NCBI RefSeq assembly: GCF_035594125.1
Contig: NC_087155.1
Span: 10,277,692 to 10,341,691 of the forward strand
Length of the DNA stretch: 64,000 nucleotides
DNA from: Scylla paramamosain
Taxonomy: Eukaryota; Arthropoda; Malacostraca; Decapoda; Portunidae
Direction of reading: 5' to 3'
Positions within the stretch are counted from its first letter, which is position 1; the number at the start of each line of letters is the position of its first letter. Both the position numbers and the translations under genes were made by a program. The notes beneath the pieces were generated by a model, which had not been told where the DNA came from, did not search any database, and saw only the letters and a program-made list of their open reading frames with translations. Positions 1 through 11,754 of this stretch are shown piece by piece.

Positions 1-437
1 AGGTGGAAATACAGAAGCAGGCAGGGAGTTCCAGAGAAAGGGATGAATGATTGAGAATACTGGTTAACTCTTGTGTTAGAGAGGTAGACAGAATAGGGGT
101 GAGAAAAAGAAGAAAGTCTTGTGCAGCGAGGCCATGGGAGGAGGGGGGGGGCATGAAGTTAGCAAGATCAAAAGAGCAGTTAGCATGAAAATAGCAGTAG
201 AAGACAGCTAGAGATGCAACATTGCAGAGATGAGAGAGAGGCTGAAGACAGTCAGTTAGAGGAGAGGAGTTGATGAGACGAAAAGCCTTTGATTCCACCC
301 TGTCTAGAAGAGCAGTATGAGTGGAACCCCCCCAGACATGTGAAGCATACTCCATACATGGACGGATAAGGCCCTTGTACAGAGTTAGCAGCTGAGGGGG
401 TGAGAAAACTGGCAGAGACATCTCAGAATGCCTAACT

Positions 438-1532
438 TTATAGAAGCTGTTTAACTAGAGATGAGATGTGAAGTTTCCAGTTCAGATTATAAGTAAAGGA
501 CAGACCGAGGATGTTCAGTGTAGAAGAGGGGGACACTTGAGTGTCATTGAAGAAGAGGGGATAGTTGTCTGGAAGGTTGTGTTGAGTTGATAGATGGAGG
601 AATTGAGTTTTTGAGGCATTGAACAATACCAAGTTTGCTCTGGCCCAATCAGAAATTTTATTAAGATCAGAAGTCAAGCGTTCTGTGGCTTCCCTGCGTG
701 AAATGTTTACTTCCTGAAGGGTTGGACGTCTATGAAAAGAAGTGGAAAAGTGCAGGGTGGTATCATCAGTGTAGGAGTGGATAGGACAAGAAGTTTGGTT
801 TAGATCATTAATGGATAATAAGAAGAGAGTGGGTGACAGGACAGAACCTTGAGGAACACCACGGTTAATAGATTTAGAAGAACAGTGACCGTCTACCACA
901 GTAGCAATAGAACAGTCAGAAAGGAAACTTGAGTTGAAGTTACAGAGAGAAGAACAGGAGCCGTAGGAGGGTAGTTTGGAAATCAAAGCTTTATGCCAGA
1001 CTCTATCAAAAGCTTTTGATATGTCCAAGGCAACAGCAAAAGTTTCACCAAAATCTTTAAAAGAGGATGACCAAGACTCAGTAAGGAAAGCCAGAAGATC
1101 ACCAGTAGAGCGGCCTTGATGGAACCCATACTGGCGATCAGGTAGAAGGTTGTGAAGTGATAGATGTTTAAGTATCTTCCTGTTGAGGATAGATTCAAAA
1201 CCTTTAGATAGGCAGGAAATTAAAGCAATAGGACAGTAGTTTGAGGGATTAGAACGGTCACCCTTTTTAGGAACAGGCTGAATGTAGGCAAACTTCCAGC
1301 AAGAAGGAAAGGAAGATGTTGACAGACAGAGCTGAAAGAGTTTGACTAGGCAAGGTGCAAGCATGGAGGCACAGTTTCGGAGAACAATAGGAGGGACCCC
1401 ATCGGGTCCATAAGCCTTCCAAGGGTTTAGGCCAGCAAGGGCATGGAAAACATCATTGCGAAGAATTTTAATAGGTAGCATGAAGTAGTCAGAGGGTGGG
1501 GGAGAAGGAGGAACAAGCCCAGAATCATTCAA
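438..1532 (-). pseudogene. Reverse transcriptase domain of LINE A
   Basis: This open stretch of about 364 codons carries the RT core of the LINE A element. Visible blocks include AYGPDGVPP, PVPKKGDRSNPSNY, the DISKAFDRVWH block with a catalytic Asp, GVPQGSVLSPTLF, and a YTDD box in place of YADD, followed by LNILGLSFTYNLNWKLH. It copies element RNA at the target site in live relatives. Here it is cut from the endonuclease and linker by stop codons, and its C-terminal tail continues in other frames towards position 1. The tail can be aligned by eye with the copy at 29433-29798. Confidence 0.85.
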
Positions 1533-1685
1533 GGTAGAGTTTTTAGCAAAGGTTTGAGCAAAGAGTTCAGCTTTAGAAATAGATATGATAGCAGTGGTGC
1601 CATCTGGTTGAAAAAAAGGAGGGAAAGAAGAAGCAAAGTTATTGAAGATATTTTTGGCTAGATGCCAGAAGTCACGAGGGGAGTT

Positions 1686-2135
1686 TCATCTTGAAAGGTT
1701 TTGAAACTTTCTGTTAATGGAGTTTTTGGCTAGTTGGAGGACAGACTTGGCATGGTTCTGGGCAGAAATATAAAGTGCATGAGATTCTGGTGATAGAAGG
1801 CTTAAATACCTTTTGTGGGCCACCTCTCTATCATGTATAGCATGAGAACAAGCTGTGTTAAACCAAGGTTTGGAAGGTTTGGGTCGAGAAAAAGAGTGAG
1901 GAATGTACGCCTCCATGCCAGACACTATCACCTCTGTTATGCGCTCAGCACACAAAGACTTGTCTCGGACACGGAAGCAGTAGTCATTCCAAGAAAAATC
2001 AGCTAAATACCTCCTCAGGTCCCCCCAACTAGCAGAGGCAAAACGCCAGAGGCACCTTTGCTTAGGGGGATCTTGAGGAGGGATTGGAGCAATAGGACAA
2101 GATACAGATATGAGATTGTGATCGGAGGAGCCCAA
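1686..2135 (-). pseudogene. Endonuclease C-terminus and linker of LINE A
   Basis: The open frame starts with [10 protein letters not shown], the last conserved block of APE-type LINE endonucleases (SDH motif). It continues into the linker before the RT, with blocks such as [18 protein letters not shown] and [20 protein letters not shown]. Related copies of this linker occur at 59280-59640 and 60098-60197. It is separated from the rest of the ORF by frame breaks. Confidence 0.8.
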
Positions 2136-2250
2136 CGGAGAAGAAAGGGTGACAGCATAAGCAGAAGGATTAGAGGTCAGGAAAAAGTCAAGAATGTTGG
2201 GCGTATCTCAAGACGGTCAGGAATACGAGTAGGGTGTTGCACCAAATTCT

Positions 2251-2820
2251 CTAGGTCATACTAGCAAAGTTGAAGGCTAGTTCACCAGGATGGTCATTGA
2301 AGGGAGAGGAAAGCCAAAGCTGGTGGTGAACATTGAAGTCTCCAAGAATGGAGATCTCTGCAAAAGGGAAGAGAGTCAGAATGTGCTCCACTTTGGAAGC
2401 TGAGTAGTCAAAGAATTTCTTATAGTCAGAGGAGTTAGGTGAGAGGTATACAGCACAGATAAATTTAGTTTGAGAGTGACTCTGCAGTCGTAGCCAGATG
2501 GTGGAAAACTCAGAAGATTCAAGAGCGTGGGCATGAGAGCAGGTTAAGTCATTGCACACATAAACGCAACATCCAGCTTTTGATCGAAAATGAGGATAGA
2601 GAAAGGAGGGATCAGAAAAGGGGCTACTGTCAGTTGCCTCAGACACCTGAGTTTCAGTGAGGAAAAGATGAGGAGGATTAGAAGAGGAGAGGTGGTGTTC
2701 TACAGATTGAAAATTAGATCTTAGACTGCAAATGTTGCAGAAGTTAATGAAGAAAAAGTTAAGGGGGGGTGTCAAGACACTTATGATCGTCGACAGAAAG
2801 GCAGTCCGACCTAGGGACAT
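2251..2820 (-). pseudogene. AP-type endonuclease N-terminal part of LINE A
   Basis: The open frame of about 189 codons contains FCNICSLRSNFQSVEHHL, HLFLTETQ (catalytic Glu), FSTIWLRLQSHS and ISILGDFNVHH (Asp and Asn of the active site), as in LINE endonucleases that nick the target DNA. Fragments of the same domain are found at 49455-49760 and at 57950-58215 continuing at 58975-59260. The domain is broken from its own C-terminal SDH block by a frame change near 2250. Confidence 0.85.
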
Positions 2821-2973
2821 TTATGGTCCCCTCCCCAGATGGGGACTCCGAGGCTGGTGTAGGAGTTGCCATGATAATTTTGAAATTTTTGAGTGAAGGG
2901 TGTGTGTGTTATTAGGTGCTTGTAGTTTTGTGTGGAGGAAGAGAGTTGTCTTTTGAGGGCAGGCTGTGACTGT

Positions 2974-2999
2974 CCCTTTGTGTTGTGAGACACAAAGGG
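2974..2999. repeat. Perfect 10-bp inverted repeat in LINE A 5' region
   Basis: CCCTTTGTGT and ACACAAAGGG are separated by six bases, and the next outer pair T/A extends the stem to 11 bp. It sits just upstream of the first LINE A coding block, so it may form an RNA hairpin in the element's 5' leader. The function is inferred only. Confidence 0.5.
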
Positions 3000-3125
3000 A
3001 AACGTTCAGTGAGGTCTCTGCTGAGTTTGTTTAATAATAAGTTCACAGCACCCCCTGAACAATGTTTTAGACCTCACTGGGAGTAATTATCGTTTCGGCA
3101 GGTATCTACTGCCTCCTCCTGTTAC

Positions 3126-3688
3126 TCAATTATTTTAAAAAATCATGAAGTTTTTGTAATTGCCCAATTTTTTGCAATTTTGTTCACTTATTATCTTACC
3201 TGTTTCACTTTTAAAGAAATAGAAAGAGTAGAAAGGAAAAGAAAGAAAATAACATAGTAAACATTTCACATTAATTGTAGTGGATATTTGTGATATCTCT
3301 TGTAACCTGGTAACTCAAAAGACTCAAGTGAAATGATCTCATCATCAGATAATCTTAGTGCCTTCATTCTTCAGTTCGGTGGACACAACTGATATAACCT
3401 GGGTGGGCTGCTACATCCTTTTGTATACCTGTGCCCCCAAGAAAACTGGCCTGGATTAAAAACAGGTATTTGCTTGAAAAACCTACTTTTGCTGGGTTCA
3501 TCTTAAGAAAGGAAAGGAACCCATATCTTGAAATGCCTTGAATTTTTACACATTCCAATCTGATCACTTTTTGCTAAAGTTATTAATCTTGTATACTTGC
3601 AGTATTTATCTTCATTTTTTTTTTGCATAAGATTACACTGTGTAACACAATTTTTATCTTTGAGAAGCAGGTGTTATTCTCCAACTCT
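3126..3688. other. AT-rich DNA, no feature recognised
   Basis: No open frame with coding character, splice-site set or repeat signature was seen. Short poly-T runs and A/T-rich low-complexity text dominate. Confidence 0.5.
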
Positions 3689-3952
3689 TCATTGCAAAAT
3701 CAATAGAAAATGTCCATTATTCCTGTCAAACTTTGCTTTTGTGGCTTTTAGAATGATTTTTGACCCAAAATAGCTAAATTTCACATTTTTTTCAGATGCT
3801 GTCACAGAGAACTTCTTTGCTCTTGTCTTCATGAATTGACCACATATGTAGCAAAATACATCTGGAAAATGACTGCAGCCTCTTGATGCCATTTCACTTC
3901 TTGTGATGTGTCTTCTCAGGCAGCTAAAACAGAACTGATTGGTGGTCTGCAA
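3689..3952 (-). pseudogene. Fragment of an arthropod repeat-borne protein with a CYICG motif
   Basis: The minus strand reads SEMASRGCSHFPDVFCYICG followed by QFMKTRAKKFSV, then loses sense. The 'DVFCYICG.F' block with a paired-Cys (CxxC) knuckle is, from memory, shared by many uncharacterised multi-copy proteins in arthropod genomes that look transposon-borne. No downstream zinc-binding partners are seen, so this is an N-terminal remnant. Family naming is uncertain. Confidence 0.4.
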
Positions 3953-3974
3953 GCCCCTACTTTTATATTGTCAA

Positions 3975-4320
3975 GCAGTAATCTAGAATATTCTTAGCCT
4001 TTCTAAAATGTGTTCCAGAATGTTCTCAATCTTTCTATAATATTCTTGAACCTACTTTAGAATATTCTGAATTATACTAGAAAATTCTTGTAGATTTTTT
4101 AAAATTCTGGATACATCTACATATTTCTACCATATTCTAAAAAGTTCTAGAATATCCTGGAAATGTTTACATTGAATAGAATGTTTTAAAATGTTCTAGA
4201 AACCTCTAAAAGTGTCTGATAGAACATTCTGGAAGATTTGAGAAGATATCTGAAATGTAAGCAAATTCTTCTAAATATGAGAAATTTCTAGATTTGGTCA
4301 GTTCAAGAATGATGTTATTA
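3975..4320. repeat. Cluster of TTCTAGAA-like palindromic motifs (heat-shock-element-like)
   Basis: About 350 bp is full of alternating GAA/TTC units: TTCCAGAATGTTC near 4011, GTTCTAGAATATCC near 4146, GTTCTAGAA near 4193 and GAACATTCTGGAA near 4222. Two of these meet the three-unit heat-shock-element rule (nGAAnnTTCn). The whole stretch looks like a diverged repeat of one short palindrome. It may be a decayed satellite or MITE rather than a working regulatory array. Confidence 0.45.
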
Positions 4321-4616
4321 AAATAAAAAATCTTTAGAACACTTTATATTCTTTCCTTCATTGTTTTAACTTATTTGCAATATTTCAAAAGCAATTAGAT
4401 AAGGAATTGAGATTTTGCAAAGGTCTTTTAAAACCTGACGTGAAAACCAATAGTAACCCATACTGTAGTAAGGCAAAAAAGTAAATGAATTGTTCTAAAC
4501 ACAAAAGCAGTTTTAGGATCAAAATAACTTTTTTCTATCTTGTTTAGATAAAAATTACTGGAAAATTATGATTTGGGGCCAAGGACAAGACAAAATTGAA
4601 ATTTTGTTACATAGTG

Positions 4617-4790
4617 TTAGCAATAAATCACACCATGAATCACCAGACACCGCAAGAACCCAATGATACCAAAGAAGATCAAGTCTGTTACAGCTGCTCC
4701 AGCCTCAACTCCCAGGGATGAGACACCACAGTGCCCATCAGTCTCCATGTTGTAATTCTTGTTCTGTTCAGTACTCAGGGCAGATTCATA
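4617..4790 (-). CDS. Possible C-terminal exon, unrecognised, with one hydrophobic segment
   Basis: Read on the minus strand this is open and ends in TAA. It encodes a polar stretch (NYNMETDGHCGVSSLGVEAG), then a hydrophobic segment (TDLIFFGIIGFLRCLVIHG) and a short tail. The hydrophobic run could be a membrane span. No family was recognised and no convincing acceptor fixes the upstream end. It lies just beside a pogo-like terminus at 4896 and may be transposon-derived. Treat as doubtful. Confidence 0.2.
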   Translation of the reverse strand, partial: YESALSTEQNKNYNMETDGHCGVSSLGVEAGAAVTDLIFFGIIGFLRCLVIHGVIYC

Positions 4791-4895
4791 TCTCACCACA
4801 TCACTGTCCTGATAACTGTGCCACATTTTCACAATGTTAACATTAGAAAGAAAAAGAGGAATAATTATAACATGCTTCCATCCCACTATTTATAT

Positions 4896-5190
4896 AGTAG
4901 AATCTCGGTTCACGAACTTAATCCATTCTGGGCCTTAGTTTGTAAACCAAATTGTTCGTCAACCAAAGCAATTTTTTTCTATTGAAATTAATGTAAATAC
5001 AAGACATATATATATATATAGAATGAAATTTAAGTACGTATCCTTAAATAGAGACAAATAACACTAAATTAAATAAAATGGAACTAATTATTTATCTTTG
5101 TTGTTTATAGTTGCTGGCATAGGTGGATGATGAGGGAGAAGATGAGGAAGCTACTAAATTTTGGGTAAAAGGCTGCTGCCTGCCTCCTCC
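4896..5190 (+). mobile_element. Terminal part of a pogo/Tigger-like DNA element
   Basis: TAGTAGAATCTCGGTTCACG is the kind of terminal inverted repeat (CAGTGGAACCTCGGTT type) found on pogo/Tigger elements. It is flanked on the left by TA, as expected for a TA target. The following text (TTTGTAAACCAAATTGTTCG) has the repeating 'free the A/C' pattern of these ends. Only one end is visible; the other was not found before the microsatellites at 5202. A similar terminus pair flanks 34442-35193. Confidence 0.45.
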
Positions 5191-5201
5191 CCTCTCTGCT
5201 C

Positions 5202-5232
<31 letters not shown>

Positions 5233-5247
5233 TCTCTGTTAACTTAT

Positions 5248-5283
<36 letters not shown>
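5202..5283. repeat. (CA)n and (GA)n microsatellites
   Basis: A run of CA repeats at 5202-5226 is followed, after a short spacer, by a GA run at 5250-5283. Confidence 0.95.
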
Positions 5284-5287
<4 letters not shown>

Positions 5288-5295
5288 CAATTATC

Positions 5296-5390
5296 CTCTC
5301 TTCAGTGACACTCAACTGTCCCCCTCTTCTGCACTGAACATTCCTGGTCTGTCCTTTACTTTTAATCTAAACTGGAAACATTGCATCATG
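5296..5390 (+). mobile_element. About 95-bp internal fragment of LINE A (RT tail)
   Basis: The sequence is close to the reverse complement of 465-553, encoding the SPSSTLNILGLSF region just after the RT core. It is wedged between a GA microsatellite and a GT microsatellite (5394-5411). It is too short and internal to be an ordinary 5'-truncated insertion, so it is probably a remnant after deletion. Confidence 0.7.
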
Positions 5391-5411
5391 ATGTGTGTGT
5401 GTGTGTGTGTG

Positions 5412-7740
5412 AGTGAATTAGATGGGTATTGATGAGCATACTGCATATGTGCATAAAACCAGTAGTGGACACCCTTATATAATGATCTAGAAAGGTTGTA
5501 CTGTCTCTTCCCTCAGAGGTTACAAAAATACTTTCAGCAATTATGTAAACTAGTTTCTGTTGCTTAGATCCTTGAGTGACTTTTATGCCACATTAGTCTC
5601 ACCAGTTCAGTATTATGCTTGTATTGAGACTTGGACTTAAGTATAACATGGAGCGTTATACTTGATTGCTGCTTATTGATATCCTTCCCTGGAGATAGAG
5701 GTCTCTCACTTCCTCTTTGTTTACTTGCACTAAGGTTACTTTACTTCCTTCTGTAAATCATTTTACTTTTCCTCATTTATTATTTTTTTTCATACACCAT
5801 TGAATTCCATTTCAGTATTTGCACATCTTTTTAAAATCTTCTTGCTTGCAAAGAAGTTTATACTGCAAGTAATATATGCATGTTATTTTAATTTCTCAAG
5901 TATGACAAATCTTTGCTTTAGTTTCTCTTTTAGTGCTATCCACAATGTGAACAATTGAAATAACATTATTATATATACTTGTCTCAAACTCCCATCTCAA
6001 GTTTAAATAAATTTCTTGCACTTTTAACACATAAACATCCTCAAAAAATATTAATACCATTTAATAACTTTCTACATACTCCATTTATATATTCAAAACA
6101 TGTCAAATTGTTTGCCATTCTATCCAGTCTTATACTCTTTGTAAATTCATAATTAAGTAATTTTGCAAGGAAATGTAAAAATTTCAGTGGGATGTCCAGA
6201 AAGTAGCAAGCAAAAATTATAAATGTTTATTGCCCTCTTTGACTTTTGTTTACAAGCAAATTTGGTAATCACTATGGTTTTCCTTTGCTTGTGTCTTCAA
6301 TGTCTGGCAACTCCTGCCCACTAGAACCATTACACAATTTTTCACATGATGATGTTGAAACTGTTGGTGAAAAATACCTTCTTCCATAACTCTTTCACAC
6401 TATTTATTTTAAGGTACTCAAGATGCACTAACTGGCTCACTCTGCACACCTCAGTATGTGTACTTCCAGGGCCAGTGTTATTGTTCTTTACAATAAACCC
6501 AATCATTAACAAAGAAAAACTGAATAACACATTGGTATCTGGTTCTTTCTACTTTGAATCATATCTGGTTCTCCCTACTTTGAATCATGTAGTTTCCCTA
6601 TTCTCATAATAAGACTGATAAAACATACTAAATGTACGCATGCTGTGGGTTTGGAAAAAGGTCCATCGTCAGGGCTGTGGAGAAGTCACCTGGAAAATTT
6701 TATGTATCACAATGAATATAATATGTTTATAATATTTGTAATTGACAGGAAGGTTCTTGACAATGCTGACTTAACAGTACTGTTGGTTATCTTATTGCTT
6801 ATAAACTTATAGGAATTAGTATAAAACGAAGTAGAAAAAAACTGCTGCATCCTTTCCTATCCAAGAGATCCATTCACAAAGATTACAAAAGTCTACTTTG
6901 AGCACTCATAGTTGTATAAAAGTTGAAAAGCGAGTAAGAAAGTTAATATAGACAAACAAAAGATATAAATTTTTCAAAACATCCCTACACACACACACAT
7001 ATTCAATCACCTAATAATTCATTCAAATTTATCAGTAAGATTCAGATGCTTAACAGGATATATTACAACAAGTAAAATTTCCAAAATCTATTTTCAAAGA
7101 ATAACTTGTAAGACTTTATGGCACAATAAATCTAGAGAAAATACTTGCTTGTCGAAAGACCTTCGTTATACATAGCTGTGCCTAATACCAACACCTTACC
7201 CTCATAATATTAGATAATAGCTCATTGAACAAAGGAATGCAAACTGCAATACATACAAGTTTTTGTCGTTTACCAATGCCACTTCTGACTGTCCTTATAT
7301 TTTGAATATGTATGTCTTAGCTTAAGCCTAACATCACTATCAAATCAAACATCAAACATTATACAAGATAATTAATGCAACAAGGCCATGCATGTATGTG
7401 TATGTGTAGTTCTGACACACAAGAAAAGAGCTATGCTCATATATTCTATTTCTAGACCTAATAATAGGCATTTAAATTCTTAAGAATTTCATGAATATGT
7501 CACTTTCTAAGTTGTTCCAGATTGCTTTCCTTCTTTATGACTTTTCTTTCACTCTTGCCTGCATGTGGTCATTTTCATCTTCAATCCATGAACTCCTTCT
7601 AAGTCCCATACAAACAGAACTATCAAATTTCTCAGTATCACTCCCCTTTCCTCTTCCCTTTATAGCTGGGAATTATTATTTTAACACTTTTTTTTTCCCT
7701 CAGATGACAATTTTCTCAGGCTTGAGACCATCTAGGGTGC
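5412..7740. other. AT-rich DNA, no gene recognised
   Basis: No coding exon, RNA gene or transposon signature was recognised. A short CA run occurs near 6985-7000. Confidence 0.5.
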
Positions 7741-7752
7741 TGCTGCTGCTGC

Positions 7753-7834
<82 letters not shown>
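7741..7834. repeat. (TGC)5 then long (GT)n microsatellite
   Basis: Five TGC units lead directly into about 40 GT units. Confidence 0.95.
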
Positions 7835-7837
<3 letters not shown>

Positions 7838-8242
7838 ATGTATACACAAGTGTGTTTCTAAACACAGCTGAAAACAATGGCACTATCTTGAAAAATTTTA
7901 CTTTTATTCTTAAACAATGTAAAGTTAAATCTTAATTAAGCAAATGGTATTGGGAAGAATATTTTCGATACCTAAAAAAAATGGATGATTCAGTTTTGCT
8001 ACTACTTAGATTACCTTAACTGCACACTATAATGAAATGTATCAGGATCAAGTTCATTCCATCTATGGCCACCAAATAACACTGACAAAGTGAAGCATGA
8101 AATACACATTATCTTTATTAAAGAACAGTCCTGTGGTAATGCTACAATGAGAGTGTAATTCACCCAGTGTCTTCAGGATAACATGCTTGACTAATAATTA
8201 CCACTTACATCACAGCTTGTGTTAAAGACCCTCTAAAGTCCA

Positions 8243-8345
8243 TGGATAAGCAGCTCAGTGGTGTAAGGGTTAGCACACTTAGTTCACAGCTAAGGCCTGA
8301 TTTTGAATCTCAGATGAGATGGAAATAATATTAATTCAATGAGGT
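8243..8345 (+). mobile_element. tRNA-derived SINE head
   Basis: GCTCAGTGGTGTAAGGGTTAGC resembles a tRNA A-box region, and GATTTTGAATCTC, about 40 bp on, is a worn B box (consensus GGTTCGANTCC). GAGATGGAAAT follows the tRNA-like part. No acceptor-stem pairing is kept, so it is not a tRNA gene. This layout fits Pol III-transcribed SINEs. The 3' boundary is uncertain. Confidence 0.6.
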
Positions 8346-9770
8346 CTTCACATATTTTAGAGATTCTACAGAACTTGTATAATTTTACACTAAGATGATG
8401 TAACTATTATAATGAGTTTTTTTTTTTTTTTCTATTAACTAATTAGCAATCTCCCTTGGATCACGTTGATACTTCCCTTGTAAAAGTCACGTTGAAAGAC
8501 TGTACTTGTAATGCTTCTATCAGATTTTTTTTTTTTTTTTGGGGGGGAAGAAGATTTAACTTTTTAATATTGAAGATGTTTTTTCATAATTAACTAATGC
8601 TCTTCCTTTGGTTCACAAACCACATGGCAATTTTATGGGGATCTATTAATAAATATAGTAATCATTCCTTGATATTTTTTTCTAGTAACTAGTATTTTGA
8701 GTGTTAGTAAATTTCATGGCAAAAATAAATTATCCTACATAGTAATCCTAGCCTGGAGACAGAATGCCATTATAAAATCAACAAAATGTAATGCATGAAG
8801 TCTGAAATAGAAAAAAGTTGCACAAGGAAGAGAACACAAGCACCAGACATTAGAGGAGTCAGAGAATTAAGGCACATTGTACAGCTGATGGGCTCACTTG
8901 CAGCAAAACTCAAGATTCAAGAAAAAACAATTGTCAACCAGTTTTTTTTTTTTTTTTACAAAAACTTTAGCTTATTGTCACTTTCAAAAAACTGGTTTAA
9001 AAAACTTTTAGAATTTTCGAACTAAATTATGTAAATCTCACTTTTAAATAATTCAATCTAATAATCAAATATATATAACTAAATAATCATAATAATTCTG
9101 AAAGGCAGGTTTCATATTTGCATGGATCAACCTTTATCACCTATTGGCTGCTTGCAAAGCTGATTGTGAAAAATAATATTACAACTCTCCAAGCATTAAA
9201 AAAAAATAATAATAAATAAATAAATAAATCAAATGTAGTGAAAGCCTGAAACACAACTAGCTGATGAAAGTCAACTTTTATGGCAAAGACCCCTTAAAGG
9301 CAATGAAACATTTTGCATAACTGCAACATATTTGGTTGACAAATACACCAATAGCATAATTCATTGCACACTTCACCTGCAACAAATTAATGTATTTTAT
9401 ACAGGACCTGAGGAAAGTGTCACAACAAACACGAGCCCTGGCAGAATGTATAAGATCACATTCACTACTAAACCAGTAATACTTTCAGTTCAGAGCCTGC
9501 AAAATCTAGACAGTGAATTTAAAATATACTTTGCTGATAGTAATAATTTTTATGCTTTTTAGTACTTCTGGATGAATGTCATTCACTGCTTTCCAGACAT
9601 ATACACATCCAGCCTACAGTGTAATGCTCCTTCCATACACTAATAGCTAATGTGTGTCATCCAAGTTAACTAAGACCATGTCTATTAGTTTTCACTGAAA
9701 AAAAAAGTATAATGTACTTTGAGTTAAATAATTTCAGTAAATTTGATATCTTGATAGATTGTTAATTCCA

Positions 9771-9852
9771 GAAATTCTAACACTAATACCAGCAAGGAGA
9801 TTAGTAAAAATAAACTCTAACATTAATACCAGCAAGGAGACCAGTAAAAATA
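9771..9852. repeat. Two-copy direct tandem repeat of about 41 bp
   Basis: The block beginning TCTAACACTAATACCAGC is followed at once by a second copy beginning TCTAACATTAATACCAGC. Both share CAAGGAGAYYAGTAAAAATA. A recent local duplication is the simplest reading. Confidence 0.8.
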
Positions 9853-10127
9853 TGTTTGCCTACTGACTCCTGGAGACAATGCCAGATTTTATCTTTTGAG
9901 CTCCTCTAATATACCCCAGGGTCTTGTTATATGTAGTTTCAGAATCTGTAAATACATGTGTACATGATTAATCTAAATGTGAACATTCTGTATATGTAAA
10001 AAAAAAAATAATAATAATAAAAAATTGCTTTTATGTGAGGTGTAGAAAGCAATGAGAGATGCAGCACAAAATATACAATTGATAAGCTAGGAGCACAGAA
10101 GTGAGCAAACTATATCCAGTATAGTAA

Positions 10128-10172
10128 TTTTTAAATGGTTTTGACATCTTGAGTTTAGTGAGTGTTGGATTA
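10128..10172. repeat. Dispersed repeat copy 1 (pair with 11755-11800)
   Basis: The block TGGTTTTGACATCTTGAG plus TTTAGTGAGTGTTGGATTAT recurs almost unchanged near 11760, in the same orientation and about 1.6 kb away. The flanks differ. Confidence 0.75.
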
Positions 10173-11754
10173 TTGTAATTAGTCATATATATATGCTTAA
10201 CATGTTAATTTTGTCTTATAAGCATTCTGTGCCTAGTACAAGGCTGGTCCCTGGATTAATCCTTTCATTGTGCACATATCAGACATGCTGACACCCCTGT
10301 GCACACAATGGTAGTCTTTCACCTCTATTTCAAAAACTATGCACTGTAGTGAAAAATTCACATACATTATTAGAGAAAGAAAGTCCAAAGCTACAAAACT
10401 GGTTTATGTACATGTCTAGGGCTTGGTTTACTCTTCACTGAGATACTATTAGTCAGACTTGAATCTCCTGTCCTTTCATGTTCCAACAATATTAGTCTTT
10501 ATTTTGCACTGGTTCATGTTATTGAGAACAGGGATCATTCCTGTGATAACCCCCAAGACAAGAACCAATGAAAATAGACTGTAGAATAATGTTGGAATAT
10601 ATAAAGGGGCTGGATATTGAAGTCTTAACTAAATAATTACAGTGATGATTCAGCCCATACAGCAGTGTTGTAGTGACAACATTGCAATAAAGGTGTTAAG
10701 TACAAGAGAACTACTTGAGCTTTGGGAAAAGTTTGAAATTATCAAAAGAGCATAAAGTAGTGAAAGAACATTTGTTAAAAGTCAGCTTTACAACCATGGC
10801 AAGTCCACCATCTGTAACATTGCTTAACACATCAACATCCACTGTGCTGTTATTTTCCCTGTCATTTGGGTTAGTGTAATAAGATATTGCTATCATCTAA
10901 TACTGCTCTAGTGTACTGTCATGAAAAACTACAATTAATGAAGTTACAGAAAGTACCTCCCAAGATTAATGTAAAGATGGAGTCATGTGTGTGAATTATA
11001 GTACAGTTTTTTTTGCACAATCTAAGCCTCACATATAACAAGATTCTGGTGTATAGATTTAATTGTAAAAACTTCATTTGGGAACTACCATTTGCTATTA
11101 GAAAGGAACTTTGTTAAAATATTTCAAGAATTTTCATATCTTAACAGTCAAATATATAATACACATGTAATTAATATTTGCATACCTTCATAACCACTAA
11201 GCCACTTGGCATTACAAATTATTGTCCCAAACACCAACTTTCATGAATCCTATACTTCCTAAATTGTTATTTTCTTTGTAATCTTTGGTAGAAATTTATT
11301 CTACACAAACAGCAGTTTTTAGGAGAGTACTCTTTCACATGTGATTCAGAGTGCAGTTTCTATAACATACTTGATTCAAGAATTTTTTGAGGATTGGTGT
11401 ATCCCTCCATATTTGTGGTGATCCTAAGAGAGCTACAGTACATAAGACACAAGCCTTACAAAATATCTCTATTCCAATTTATAAAGATTAGCCTATAAAC
11501 AGATAAAACTAAAGATATTAAAACTGTTTAATCAGTTCATTAATGCTCGAAAGTTATAACAAAGTCAACAGTGTACTGTAAGAAATGTTTTACTTGAAGA
11601 GCACTGTAGAATTGAGGCAAGTGCAACTGAGACTACAGAATAATTTACTTTACTGTTTTGTTTTACCTTACAGATACAGTTTACTGCAATTTTGTCATTT
11701 TAGGCAATGGCCACAAAAGCTGCATCATTGGTTATTGAATGTTTTTATCACACA

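Larger units (their letters stand above)
1..3125 (-). mobile_element. LINE family A: near full-length, broken non-LTR retrotransposon
   Basis: Read on the minus strand this is one element: a 5' untranslated part (about 3125-2995), an apurinic-type endonuclease, a linker and a reverse transcriptase, running off the left window edge before its 3' end. Endonuclease motifs are LTETQ and ILGDFNVHH, then [10 protein letters not shown] after a break. Reverse transcriptase motifs are KAFDRVWH, GVPQGSVLSPTLF and YTDD, where YADD is usual. Stops and frameshifts separate the blocks, so the copy is dead. The domain order and motifs resemble the Jockey/I/CR1 side of the LINEs; the clade is not settled. 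At least seven other pieces of this family lie in the window, including two with the 3' end that this copy lacks (17305-17500 and 29397-29895). Confidence 0.85.

Noticed and set aside
8243..8345. True tRNA gene
   Set aside because: Box-like motifs exist but acceptor and anticodon stems do not pair; a SINE is the better reading.
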